Below are positions 38,967 to 47,283 of a stretch of DNA of 64,000 nucleotides, piece by piece. Under the pieces are notes generated by a model. That model did not search any database, was not told the DNA's origin, and saw only the letters and a program-made list of their open reading frames with translations. This stretch comes from Vagococcus allomyrinae. GTDB lineage: Bacteria > Bacillota > Bacilli > Lactobacillales > Vagococcaceae. The stretch covers positions 434,001 to 498,000 of the forward strand of contig NZ_JAEEGA010000001.1 of the NCBI RefSeq assembly GCF_017829975.1. Reading direction: 5' to 3'. The translations under genes were made by a program, and so were the position numbers. Every line of letters starts with the position of its first letter. Within the stretch, counting starts at the first letter, position 1.

Positions 38967-39277
38967 AAAAACTCCTTCTGAAGTAAACAGACAATGCTCC
39001 GTTGACAATCGAGATGTCGTGTTAACAGATTGTGTCAGTCGATTGCGAGTGGTGTTCTGATTGTCTTTGACTTGTGTTATTTTCTTTATCATAGCATCTA
39101 ACCAAGAAGATTGTCTAATTATTTAGGCACAGTCACAAGGCTTATCGTTGATTATCTGAGATTTTGGCTATGAATGTTTTGAAATCTGAAGTATAATGTT
39201 ATTATTTCCATCACACGATTAACGTCGTCATAATTGATTGGCAATAAAGAATTGCTGAGCAAGAAAGAGCGATAATT

Positions 39278-39306
39278 TTGATAAAACGTTGATAATTGTA
39301 TATTAT
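39278..39306 (+). promoter_or_regulatory. Promoter of the small peptide/GH18 transcript
   Basis: TTGATA (39278-39283) and TATTAT (39301-39306) are 17 bp apart. The spacer contains AAAACGTT, which is only half of a catabolite-repression site. Confidence 0.65.
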
Positions 39307-39318
39307 GTAAGGAGGAGA

Positions 39319-39378
39319 ATGCTTGCGATTGTCAACATCTTGGAACAGGTGTGGCAATTTATCAGAAGAATCGCGTGA
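39319..39378 (+). CDS. Candidate 19-residue amphipathic peptide or leader
   Basis: ATG 39319 follows an excellent AAGGAGGAGA site and opens a 19-codon frame ending in TGA, placed between a good promoter and the GH18 start 24 bp later. The peptide MLAIVNILEQVWQFIRRIA has polar residues at 6, 9, 10, 13, 16 and 17 and hydrophobic residues elsewhere, so it would form an amphipathic helix, as in phenol-soluble-modulin-like peptides. It has no signal peptide. It may instead act only as a translated leader for the GH18 gene. Confidence 0.5.
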   Translation: MLAIVNILEQVWQFIRRIA

Positions 39379-39402
39379 AAGGCGATTTACAAGGGGTAAT
39401 GT

Positions 39403-40740
39403 ATGAAGAAAAAGCACATGGGGATTAAGTGGTGCCTCCTAATGGTAATCAGTTTGATTCAATTGTTATTTTTAACAGCTCCACTTCAGGTTAAGGCTGT
39501 GGAATCTAGTTTCAGAACCATTGGTTATTTACCTGATTATGATACTAAATTTATCGAAGCAACCATTGATTTTTCGCAATTAACAGATGTTAACTATTTT
39601 GCAGTTGTGCCGCAGACAAATGGCACATTAAAGTTTACGGATAGCGGTCATTCAGATCAGCTAGAGTCGTTAGTAACAGAGGCACACAAGGCCAATGTTC
39701 GGGTAGGGGTAAGCATTGGCGGCTGGGGATTAAGCGACTATTTTGCAGAGGCCACCTCAGAAGCGAACCAAAGTAAGTTCATTGATGAAATTTTAGCATT
39801 TGTAAAAAAATATCAACTGGATACGGTGGATATTGACTGGGAATACCCAGCAGAAGAATATGCCGATCAATATGTTGGATTTATTAAAAATTTGAAAAAA
39901 GCATTGGGTAAGAAGATTAATTTATCGATTTGCGTACCAACAGGAGTTGCTTCCAACGGACAAGCAACAGGTAGGTGGGAAAATCATTTTAAACCTGAGG
40001 CCTTAAAAGAAGCGGACTGGGTCAACATTATGGCCTATGATGCTCAAGTCGAAGGGGCGCCTAATCATTCGCCAGCCGAATTGCAGAAGAACAGCTTGAA
40101 CTACTGGAATGACTTGATGGGTGGCGACCAGCTTGGCAAGTTAGTTGGCGGTATTCCGTTTTATGGCAAAGCTGAAAATGGCGCCGTTGTGACCTATAGT
40201 AAAATTGTGGCAGAGTCAGTTGGTGTTCCTAATACAGATAGTATTGAAATCGCCGGTCAAATTTATTATTTTAATAGTAAGGGAACTGTTCAAAAAAAGG
40301 TCCAAGATACGATTGACCTAGGGGCGTTAGGTGTGATGATATGGGCACCGACACAAGATGCTGCTGTCAAAAGTTCCAATCGCTTGATGAACGTGGTAGT
40401 GAACACTGTCAGCGCTAATAATGTCTCTTTGGATGAACCGGAATTTACGGTTTCTAAAGAACCTGCGCCGGAAGTGAAATCCGCTAAGTGGCTGATGTAT
40501 GTCTTTGTTGTGTTAATTGCGGTTGTGGCGGTCTTGCTGTTTAGAGGTCATCTTCTATATCTCTTACCAAAACGAATTAATGGGAAAAGAGTTCGGCGGG
40601 CTAATTTAGCTAAAGGCATTAGTGTGCTATTATTTTTAGTGGATATAGTCTTGCTATTGTTTTTATTACTGCCAACGTTAGTCGCGTTACTTCTGATGTT
40701 AGCCATTTTAGTGGCGCTGTATGCTATCTTGCGTGACTAA
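39403..40740 (+). CDS. Membrane-anchored glycoside hydrolase family 18 protein
   Basis: The 445-residue protein has an N-terminal signal or anchor helix (about 9-32), a GH18 barrel (about 36-335) with SIGGWG and the catalytic DTVDIDWE (Asp143, Asp145, Glu147), NIMAYDAQ and MIWAP. After a linker come a helix at about 365-385 and two more near the C-terminus (about 407-445). GH18 enzymes cut chitin or related N-acetylglucosamine polymers, including endo-N-acetylglucosaminidase activity. The triple C-terminal membrane anchor is unusual. Start follows AAGGGGT. Confidence 0.82.
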   Translation: MKKKHMGIKWCLLMVISLIQLLFLTAPLQVKAVESSFRTIGYLPDYDTKFIEATIDFSQLTDVNYFAVVPQTNGTLKFTDSGHSDQLESLVTEAHKANVRVGVSIGGWGLSDYFAEATSEANQSKFIDEILAFVKKYQLDTVDIDWEYPAEEYADQYVGFIKNLKKALGKKINLSICVPTGVASNGQATGRWENHFKPEALKEADWVNIMAYDAQVEGAPNHSPAELQKNSLNYWNDLMGGDQLGKLVGGIPFYGKAENGAVVTYSKIVAESVGVPNTDSIEIAGQIYYFNSKGTVQKKVQDTIDLGALGVMIWAPTQDAAVKSSNRLMNVVVNTVSANNVSLDEPEFTVSKEPAPEVKSAKWLMYVFVVLIAVVAVLLFRGHLLYLLPKRINGKRVRRANLAKGISVLLFLVDIVLLLFLLLPTLVALLLMLAILVALYAILRD

Positions 40741-40752
40741 CTAAAATTAAGG

Positions 40753-40788
40753 AACAGCAATAAGGATCTCGCTTATTGCTGTTTTTTT
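40753..40788 (+). terminator. Terminator after the GH18 gene
   Basis: AACAGCAATAAG (40753-40764) and CTTATTGCTGTT (40772-40783) form a perfect 12-bp stem followed by a T-run. Confidence 0.9.
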
Positions 40789-40858
40789 GTGACAAAATCG
40801 TTAATTAAACGTATAGTAAGTGAATTATCTGGAATTTCAGTGGCAAGGGAGGGGAGAA

Positions 40859-41359
40859 ATGAAAAAGAATCAAGTTAGTTGGTTGTTTGAAACATACTAT
40901 TCCGATTTGATTTTATACGGGATTGGTATTACTAAAAATCAGAAGATCGCAGAAGATCTGGTCAGTGATGCTTTTTATAAGTTGTTGTTGAATATCGACA
41001 AAGTGGCTCTTCACCAATGTAAATTTTGGTTGATGCGCGTGATGAAAAATAGTTATATTGACAAGTATCGAAAAGAGCGGCACCTTGAATTTTATGAAGC
41101 AACGGGGCGCAGTATCGAAGTGATGGAATCGAATCATCTAGAGAAATTACTTCAAGAAGAAGTCCGACGAGATTTGATGCAGAACATTCAAAAACTACCT
41201 GCAAAGTATACCGAAGTGATGATTCTTTATTATTTTCTTGAACTCACTGGCAAAGAAATTGCTGAGTACTTGGATGTTAGCTATGGTCAAGTTAGAACAA
41301 GATTATATCGCGGTCGTCAATTATTAAAAGAAAGGTTGGAGAAGGATGGAGAAACGTAA
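40859..41359 (+). CDS. ECF-type RNA polymerase sigma factor
   Basis: The 166-residue protein has sigma region 2 (LFETYYSDLILYGIGITKNQKIAEDLVSDAFYKLL) and region 4 (LPAKYTEVMILYYFLELTGKEIAEYLDVSYGQVRTRLYRGRQLL). The start ATG 40859 follows GGGAGGGGAGAA. It overlaps its anti-sigma gene by 14 bp. It presumably directs an envelope-stress regulon. A TGACAA...CGTATA pair upstream (40790-40815) resembles an ECF autoregulated promoter, but with a 14-bp spacer, shorter than normal. Confidence 0.88.
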   Translation: MKKNQVSWLFETYYSDLILYGIGITKNQKIAEDLVSDAFYKLLLNIDKVALHQCKFWLMRVMKNSYIDKYRKERHLEFYEATGRSIEVMESNHLEKLLQEEVRRDLMQNIQKLPAKYTEVMILYYFLELTGKEIAEYLDVSYGQVRTRLYRGRQLLKERLEKDGET

Positions 41360-42548
41360 TTTTGAAGAACGTCTCAAAGCTTATCAGGCAGGTTGGTTAT
41401 CACCGGAGGAAGAAGTGGCCATTGAAGTGGAAATTGATAAGGCCAGAGCGATTCAGGACTATTTATTTGCAGAGGATTTTCAGGCAGATATGGAGCTTGA
41501 GTTTAGTGAAACTATTGACAGTCAAGCCATTCAAAAAAATGTTAAGCGGCGATTTATTAAGCAAGGGGTCATAATTGGCATGGCAGTATTGGTCAGTTTA
41601 TTGTTGCTTTATTTTCTTGTATGGCCTTTAGTGAATAACTTTTATCTTAATCCTTTGACAGGCAAAAGTAAGTATCGTCCCAGTGATTATGAGCTCTATC
41701 AATGGGCACAAAATTATGTCTATACGGATGGCGATTTGCTGACAGGCGTTTTTATTGAAGGGAAAGGCTTAGGCAGCTATGAGGTGAAGAATACTTACTT
41801 TAATGCCTTTACTAATAAGCATCGTTTTGATTCTGTCACACTCAAGCGCAATGAGGTGATTTATCAAGCCCGTTCAGGTGATTATTTGGATCTTGGCGAC
41901 TTGAGTATGTTTTCAACAGCCGCCGATTTTGGCGGGCGGAAAAATGAGAGTCTTGAACGGAAGATTGCTCAAATCAGTGCGTTACCAGAGTCAGCTTGGC
42001 TAAAAGTCGCGATTAATTTTGGTCAATCCCTGTCAATTGATGAGCTGGAATCATTTATTCGAGAGGAGGAAATCTTAAGACCTCTTTATACAAAGGTTGA
42101 GGTTACTGAAGAAATGGAGGGAATCCCTCAGACTAATTTTGGTTTTCGGTTTAACCGCTCCTTGGTTAGCACAGGTTTAGCAATTGGAAATAAAGAAAAA
42201 AAGGTCTTAGACGAAGAATATCCCCAGTTATTTCGAACGGATTTGTTTAATTCGGCCAGTGAAGCAGAGGTGGTGAGGGAGCATTTCATTTCAGCTCTAA
42301 CTTATTTGGTGGATCATCAAGGAGATGTGCCAAGTGAGGAAATACCAGCAGAGTTTCCTGAAGACGCTAGTTTTCAACCAGCAGGAGCTTTGGCTTATGT
42401 AAAAAAACATGGCGTGAAAGTCGTACGTTTAATTGTGGCAATTCCAAAGGGAGAATTTGAGTCTTTAGTAAAAAATAGTCAGATTAATGCTATTGGGGTG
42501 CCTGAGGTCAGTATGTATGCCCCTTATCTAGAAACACGTATTTTTTAA
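41346..42548 (+). CDS. Membrane-bound anti-sigma factor (Sigma_reg_N/Sigma_reg_C type)
   Basis: The 400-residue protein has a short cytoplasmic N-terminus (about 1-70), one membrane helix (about 75-97) and a large extracellular part. The layout and the segments NNFYLNPLTG and the C-terminal LYVKKHGVKVVRLIVAIPKGEFESL-like region match the two-domain anti-sigma family found beside ECF sigma genes in Bacillus. It should hold the sigma factor at the membrane until an envelope signal releases it. Confidence 0.78.
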   Translation: MEKRNFEERLKAYQAGWLSPEEEVAIEVEIDKARAIQDYLFAEDFQADMELEFSETIDSQAIQKNVKRRFIKQGVIIGMAVLVSLLLLYFLVWPLVNNFYLNPLTGKSKYRPSDYELYQWAQNYVYTDGDLLTGVFIEGKGLGSYEVKNTYFNAFTNKHRFDSVTLKRNEVIYQARSGDYLDLGDLSMFSTAADFGGRKNESLERKIAQISALPESAWLKVAINFGQSLSIDELESFIREEEILRPLYTKVEVTEEMEGIPQTNFGFRFNRSLVSTGLAIGNKEKKVLDEEYPQLFRTDLFNSASEAEVVREHFISALTYLVDHQGDVPSEEIPAEFPEDASFQPAGALAYVKKHGVKVVRLIVAIPKGEFESLVKNSQINAIGVPEVSMYAPYLETRIF

Positions 42549-42618
42549 ACACAGTGTCTTCTTTCTATATAATCGTTTATAATGAGGTTTAGATGATAAC
42601 ATAGAAAAGAGGCAATCA

Positions 42619-43215
42619 ATGAAAACACTGAATCAATTGATCGATCAAATGGAGTGGTTAAATCCGCCTAAAGAAGCTCAGTATCATGCAAATCAAGAAA
42701 GTTTGACGATGACGACAAAGTTAAATACTGATTTTTGGCAACAAACTCATTACCAATTTAAGCGGGATGATGGTCATTTTTACGGCTTAAAGCCACGGGG
42801 GAACTTCCACTTATCTGCTAAAATTACCATGAGTCCTAGCAATCGCTATGATCAGGCAGGTTTGATGTTACGTGGTGATAGCGGGAATTGGCTCAAGACC
42901 TCAATTGAGTATATTCCAGAGGGGTTGAATAAATTAGGTTCGGTTGTGACTCGGTCTGATTTTTCTGACTGGGCCACTCAAGAGATTGAGGAAGGTAGTC
43001 AATGCTACTTACGTTTGATTCGCATTGCCGATGATGTTTACATCGCATGGTCCAAAGAAGGGGAGCATTGGCTACCAATGCGAATGTGCCACTTTGAGGA
43101 TGGTCAGCAGGTCGGTTTTTATTCATGTAGTCCTCAAGGGGAGAACTTAACCGTTTCTTTTTCTGAAGTGGTTTATTTTGAAGGTATTGCCGACCGCACG
43201 AAAGCTTATCAATAA
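42619..43215 (+). CDS. DUF1349 family protein
   Basis: The 198-residue cytosolic protein has the DUF1349 concanavalin-like pattern: LTMTTKLNTDFWQQTHYQF, DGHFYGL, DQAGLMLRGDSGNWLKTSIEY, SDFSDWATQ. Family members include the yeast Rre1-type protein; a carbohydrate-binding role is inferred only from the fold. It follows the anti-sigma gene by about 70 bp with its own GAGG site, so membership in the same operon is possible. Confidence 0.8.
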   Translation: MKTLNQLIDQMEWLNPPKEAQYHANQESLTMTTKLNTDFWQQTHYQFKRDDGHFYGLKPRGNFHLSAKITMSPSNRYDQAGLMLRGDSGNWLKTSIEYIPEGLNKLGSVVTRSDFSDWATQEIEEGSQCYLRLIRIADDVYIAWSKEGEHWLPMRMCHFEDGQQVGFYSCSPQGENLTVSFSEVVYFEGIADRTKAYQ

Positions 43216-43216
43216 T

Positions 43217-43256
43217 AAAAAAACAATCATCCGATATTTATCGAATGATTGTTTTT
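43217..43256. terminator. Terminator after the DUF1349 gene
   Basis: AAAAAAACAATCAT and ATGATTGTTTTT arms (with CCGATA/TATCGA completing the stem) form a long hairpin ending in T-runs on both strands. Repeat copy D starts right after it. Confidence 0.8.
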
Positions 43257-43260
43257 GATT

Positions 43261-43373
43261 TGATAGGAAAGTGTAAATTTTTTCGCTATCATCGCTTGCC
43301 CCCAACTTCACGGGCAGTAATAGACCAGGCTGTGAGTTTAACAAATTCTAAGTGTTGCCGTTGTTCAGCTTTT
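43261..43373 (-). repeat. Dispersed intergenic repeat, copy D (about 113 bp, diverged)
   Basis: It shares the ATAGGAAAGTGTAAA end, the CTTCACG-GG core and the other end GTTGTTCAGCTTTTC with copies A-C but has lost most of the interior. The end lies inside the HMG-CoA reductase gene: the TGA stop (43365-43367) is part of the repeat's AAAAGCTGAAC terminus. Confidence 0.6.
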
Positions 43374-44648
43374 CTGACTGCGCAACTGATTAAGCAAATC
43401 ACTGGCAATAGTGGAGTTCATGGTTGGTTCTTGGCGTAATAAATCGGCTAAATGATCAATTTCATCAGCGGTTGCGCCAACGTGAATGGCCAATGATTTG
43501 GCGTGTAAATTCATGTGTCCTTTTTGAATGCCGTCACTGACCAGTGCTTTTAAGGCTGAGAAGTTTTGAGCTAAACCGACAGCAACGACCACTCGAGCTA
43601 AATCGGTGGCTGATTGACACTTGAGAAGCTCTTGGTTGGCTTTGGCCATCGGGAGGACGCTGATAGCGCCACCGACAGTTCCAACGGGCATTGGGAGGGT
43701 TAATTCGCCGATTAAGTGGCCGTCTTCGTCTAATTGCCAATTGGACATGCTAGCATAGTGTCCGTGCCGACTGGCATAAGCGTGAGCACCTGCTGCAACG
43801 GCTCGCGCGTCATTTCCTGTAGCGATTAGAACCGAATCAATCCCATTCATAATCCCCTTATTGTGAGTCGCAGCGCGATAAGGGTCCAGATGAGCGTATC
43901 GGGTAGCAGCCACTATTCTCTCAGCCAATACTTGGCCGTCCATGTTAGCTGTGCCGAGCTGTTCTGTTTTCACAGCGCAAGTGGCTGTTACCAAAGAGTG
44001 ATCATTGTAATTACTTAAAATACTCATGAGACAGCTTCCGCCCAGCCATTTTTCTACCAAGGGCCGACAGCCTTCCAAGATCGTGTTAACGATATTAGCT
44101 CCCATAGCGTCCTTAACATCTACGATCAGGTGAATCGTTAAAAATTCAGGTTGCCCCAGCTCATTGTTAACAATCCGAGATTCTACAGTGGTGACACCAC
44201 CGCCTCGCTTAACAATTGATGGATGACTGAGAGCGGCTTGGGCGATTAGCTCGCTTTGATGCTGATCGATTATCTTTTTGGCAGCTGGGAGGTCAGTGAG
44301 ACCTTCAATGATTAATTGCCCAATTAACCCACGCTCTTGAATCGTGGTTGTAAAGCCAGCTGGATTCATAAATTTGGCACCATTGCTACAAGCTGCAATA
44401 ACGGAAGGTTCTTCAACCACCATCGGTACAACTACTTCTTTGCCGTCTACAATAAAGTTTAAGGCGACGCCCATCGGCAAAGGAAACTGGGTCAGTTGGT
44501 TTTCGATTAAGCTATTGGCAACGGCTTCGTCTAAAAGGGTATTGTTTTCAAAAAGCTCTTTTGTTTTTTCAGAGATGAAGTCTTTTTCTGTTAATAGAGA
44601 AAGTCGTTCTTTCCGACTTTTACGATAAAACTTAGCAAAGTGGTTCAT
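43365..44648 (-). CDS. mvaE: Hydroxymethylglutaryl-CoA reductase (mevalonate pathway)
   Basis: The 427-residue class II HMG-CoA reductase has ENQLTQFPLPMGVALNF, EEPSVIAACSNGAK, DAMGANIVN, SILSNYN and the late GIQKGHMNLHAKSLAIHVGAT. It produces mevalonate from HMG-CoA. Compared with enterococcal MvaE, which is a thiolase-reductase fusion, it corresponds to the C-terminal half; the N-terminal half is the overlapping gene at 44632. The ATG overlaps the thiolase end and the GGGGGG run at 44653-44658 serves as its ribosome binding site, or marks a frameshift. Confidence 0.92.
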   Translation of the reverse strand: MNHFAKFYRKSRKERLSLLTEKDFISEKTKELFENNTLLDEAVANSLIENQLTQFPLPMGVALNFIVDGKEVVVPMVVEEPSVIAACSNGAKFMNPAGFTTTIQERGLIGQLIIEGLTDLPAAKKIIDQHQSELIAQAALSHPSIVKRGGGVTTVESRIVNNELGQPEFLTIHLIVDVKDAMGANIVNTILEGCRPLVEKWLGGSCLMSILSNYNDHSLVTATCAVKTEQLGTANMDGQVLAERIVAATRYAHLDPYRAATHNKGIMNGIDSVLIATGNDARAVAAGAHAYASRHGHYASMSNWQLDEDGHLIGELTLPMPVGTVGGAISVLPMAKANQELLKCQSATDLARVVVAVGLAQNFSALKALVSDGIQKGHMNLHAKSLAIHVGATADEIDHLADLLRQEPTMNSTIASDLLNQLRSQKS

Positions 44649-45837
44649 GATACCCCCCTTTCCTTCCTATCGGTCTTCTGACGCTGAGAGCTAAACCGAT
44701 GCCGCCGCCTACACAAAGTGAAGCGATGCCCTGCTGTTTTCCTTCCCGTTCCAAAGCGTACAGAAGAGTCGTCAAAATACGGGCGCCAGAAGCACCCAAT
44801 GGATGCCCAAGAGCGATGGCCCCTCCTGAAATGTTAACTTTGTCGGCTGGCAATTGTAAATCCCGGGCGACTGCAATCGATTGGGAGGCGAAGGCCTCAT
44901 TGATTTCGAAGAGATCAATGTCTTCGGCAGTTTGCTTGGTTTTTTCTAACAATTCTTTGATGGCATAATAAGGAGCATAACCCATGTAGCCTGGTTCATT
45001 CCCGATTTCGCTATAACTATCTAAGATGGCCAAGTATGAGAGGCCTTGGAGATCAGCTTCTTCTTTTGCCATTAAGACAAGAGCCGCTGCCCCATCGTTA
45101 ATCGTAGAGGAATTTCCAGCAGTGACTGTGCCATTGGTTTGGAATACGGTAGCTAATTCACTTAGGCGTTCTAAGGTACTATTGCCACGGATCCCTTGAT
45201 CCTGATTGATAACTTGACCGTCTTTTAAAGTGACTGGGACAATTTCTTGATCGAAAAAGCCTGCTGTTTGGGCAGCTGCGGCCTTAAGTTGAGACTCCAA
45301 GGCGTATTGATCTTGAGCAAGTCGGGAAATCTGATACTTGTCAGCAACCGCTTCTGCCGTTGTGCCCATGGGCATTTGACTAAAGGCATCAGTTAAGCCG
45401 TCGTTGAACATAGAATCAATCAGTGAATCAGGGTCAATTGTTTCGTCACGACCGACACGCTGATGAAGGAGTGGTGACTGGGACATGTTTTCAATGCCAC
45501 CGACTAAAACAGTGTTTTCAATGCCAAGTTGAATGGCTTGGGCACCTAAAATGACTGATTTTAAACCGGAACCGCAGACTTCGTTAATAGTCATAGCGGG
45601 AGAGGTTTGAGGGATGTCGAGGTTAAGCCCAACTTGACGAGCGGGATTTTGACCACTACCGGCTTGGAGAACTTGACCTAAAATAACCTGTTGAATTTGT
45701 TTGGGATTAATCTTGGCTCGCTCTATGGCACTTTGACCAGCGGCAATTCCTAGTTCAACAGCGGATGTGTGGTTAAAGACGCCACGAAATTTTCCGATTG
45801 GTGTTCTGGCAGCACTTAAAATAACGACTTCACGCAT
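44632..45837 (-). CDS. mvaE: Acetyl-CoA acetyltransferase (thiolase), mevalonate pathway
   Basis: The 401-residue thiolase has the nucleophile Cys in NEVCGSGLKS, GHPLGASGAR and CVGGGIGLAL at the C-terminus. It condenses two acetyl-CoA to acetoacetyl-CoA for MvaS. Its last residues (after SVRRPIG) are encoded beyond a six-G run and end 17 bp inside the reductase gene. Removing one G joins both genes in one frame, giving the enterococcal-type MvaE fusion. Start follows GGAGGAAT. Confidence 0.92.
   Translation of the reverse strand: MREVVILSAARTPIGKFRGVFNHTSAVELGIAAGQSAIERAKINPKQIQQVILGQVLQAGSGQNPARQVGLNLDIPQTSPAMTINEVCGSGLKSVILGAQAIQLGIENTVLVGGIENMSQSPLLHQRVGRDETIDPDSLIDSMFNDGLTDAFSQMPMGTTAEAVADKYQISRLAQDQYALESQLKAAAAQTAGFFDQEIVPVTLKDGQVINQDQGIRGNSTLERLSELATVFQTNGTVTAGNSSTINDGAAALVLMAKEEADLQGLSYLAILDSYSEIGNEPGYMGYAPYYAIKELLEKTKQTAEDIDLFEINEAFASQSIAVARDLQLPADKVNISGGAIALGHPLGASGARILTTLLYALEREGKQQGIASLCVGGGIGLALSVRRPIGRKGGYHEPLC
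44653..44658. other. Six-C/G homopolymer at the thiolase-reductase junction
   Basis: On the coding strand the run reads AAA GGG GGG in the thiolase frame. One base less would continue directly into the reductase frame. It could be a sequencing insertion, a frameshift site or a natural gene split. Confidence 0.7.
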
Positions 45838-45865
45838 AATATTCCTCCATTCATTGCTAGCTTAG

Positions 45866-45900
45866 TAAAAACGAGAGTAGACACTTGGTCAGGCTCTCGT
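45866..45900 (-). terminator. Hairpin between mvaS and the thiolase gene
   Basis: On the minus strand ACGAGAG and CTCTCGT pair around 16 nt, followed by TTTTAC. It ends mvaS transcripts, perhaps partially, since mvaE follows on the same strand 70 bp later. Confidence 0.6.
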
Positions 45901-45906
45901 CTGTGA

Positions 45907-47076
45907 TTAGTTGTTTTTATGATAGTGACGCTGATGTTCGTTGATCGCGTCTAAATAGATTTGTGCTTGATCGAAGCGATTGCTAAAGGTCTGTGTTGAG
46001 CCATCCGTTGGCAAGCTTTCATTAAAAATTTCTTCATACTCAGCGATCGTTAGTTCGTGTCGGTCAGCAAACAAAGCAGTGTGTAACTCAGTGTTGAGAT
46101 GTTCTTTAAAGTTTTCTGCGAGTTTGCCACTGAAAAATTCACCAACAGCTCCTGATCCATAACTGAATAAGCCAATCCGATCGCCGGAAACTAAGTTTTC
46201 TTGAAAATCTAACAAGGAGCACAAGCCTAAATAAAGGGAACCCGTGTAAATGTTGCCGATATCTTTTGTATAGGTGATGCTGTGTTGATAGTTTTCCAAT
46301 AGGCGTTTTTGAGTGGCGTCTGATGCTGTTTCAATAATCGTATTCAGGGCTTTTCGTCCCATTTTAGAGTATGGCAAATGGAAACTAATGGCAGTAAAAT
46401 CATCTAAACTGAGACTTGTTTGTCTAGAATATTCTTGCCAAATTTTTTGGAAAAAATCAATATAGGCCTCATTTGAGAATTTTCCGTCGACAATCGCCGT
46501 GTCAGAATAGGTCGGCCGCCAGAAATCAAAAATATCCTGGCTCATGGCCACAGATTGGTCTTCCAAAATGAGAATACCTGGGTTTTCGCTAATGATCATG
46601 GCCACGGCGCCTGCGCCTTGAGTCACTTCGCCAGCAGTATTCAGCCCGTAACGGGCGATATCTGAGCCAATGACAAGGGCCTTTCGTCCTGGATGAGTTT
46701 TGATATAATCCTTAGCCATCATTAGGCCAGCAGTTGCACCATAACAGGCTTGTTTGACTTCGATTGAGCGTGCAAAGGGTTGGATGCCTAATAATTGGTG
46801 AATAATCACGGCGCCTGACTTAGAGTAGTCAACGGCGGATTCCGTTCCTAAGATCACTAGGTCGATAGTCTCGGCTTCAGCCGCGGTTATTAAAGGCAAT
46901 GCCGCATTGGCACCCATGGAGATAGTGTCTTGAGTAATAGGATTAATCGACATTTTATTTTGACCGATACCAACAGTAAATTTATTCGGGTCAACCCCTC
47001 GTGCATCGGCTAATTTCACTAAATCCACATACAGGCTAGGAGTGAAAAAGTTGATTTTATCAATTCCGATGTTCAT
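45907..47076 (-). CDS. mvaS: Hydroxymethylglutaryl-CoA synthase
   Basis: The 389-residue synthase condenses acetyl-CoA with acetoacetyl-CoA. Catalytic residues are at the positions known in enterococcal MvaS: Glu79 (GTESAVDYSK) and Cys111 (KQACYGATAG), with the His in SFHLPYSKMGRKA. The start MNIGIDK (47076) matches the family; an in-frame ATG at 47094 is less likely. It precedes mvaE on the same strand. Confidence 0.94.
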   Translation of the reverse strand: MNIGIDKINFFTPSLYVDLVKLADARGVDPNKFTVGIGQNKMSINPITQDTISMGANAALPLITAAEAETIDLVILGTESAVDYSKSGAVIIHQLLGIQPFARSIEVKQACYGATAGLMMAKDYIKTHPGRKALVIGSDIARYGLNTAGEVTQGAGAVAMIISENPGILILEDQSVAMSQDIFDFWRPTYSDTAIVDGKFSNEAYIDFFQKIWQEYSRQTSLSLDDFTAISFHLPYSKMGRKALNTIIETASDATQKRLLENYQHSITYTKDIGNIYTGSLYLGLCSLLDFQENLVSGDRIGLFSYGSGAVGEFFSGKLAENFKEHLNTELHTALFADRHELTIAEYEEIFNESLPTDGSTQTFSNRFDQAQIYLDAINEHQRHYHKNN

Positions 47077-47283
47077 TAACGTCACTACTTTCATTATTTA
47101 TTCCTACAATCAGAGGTAGGTTCTAAAAGATTTCATCTTAGAGTTTAACATATCGTGACCAGATTAGTCAGTTGATTTGGTGAATTTAATCATTCTTTAA
47201 AAGAATAACCGTCAATCCTCTTAAGTGTGGCGCTTAATTAGTTAAAGCTTGTGAAAAGTGGCGATAATAGCTAGTTTTTTTGA

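Noticed and set aside
39284-39300. AAAACGTT in the GH18 promoter spacer as a CcpA site
   Set aside because: The outer TG and CA positions are missing, so it does not meet the consensus.
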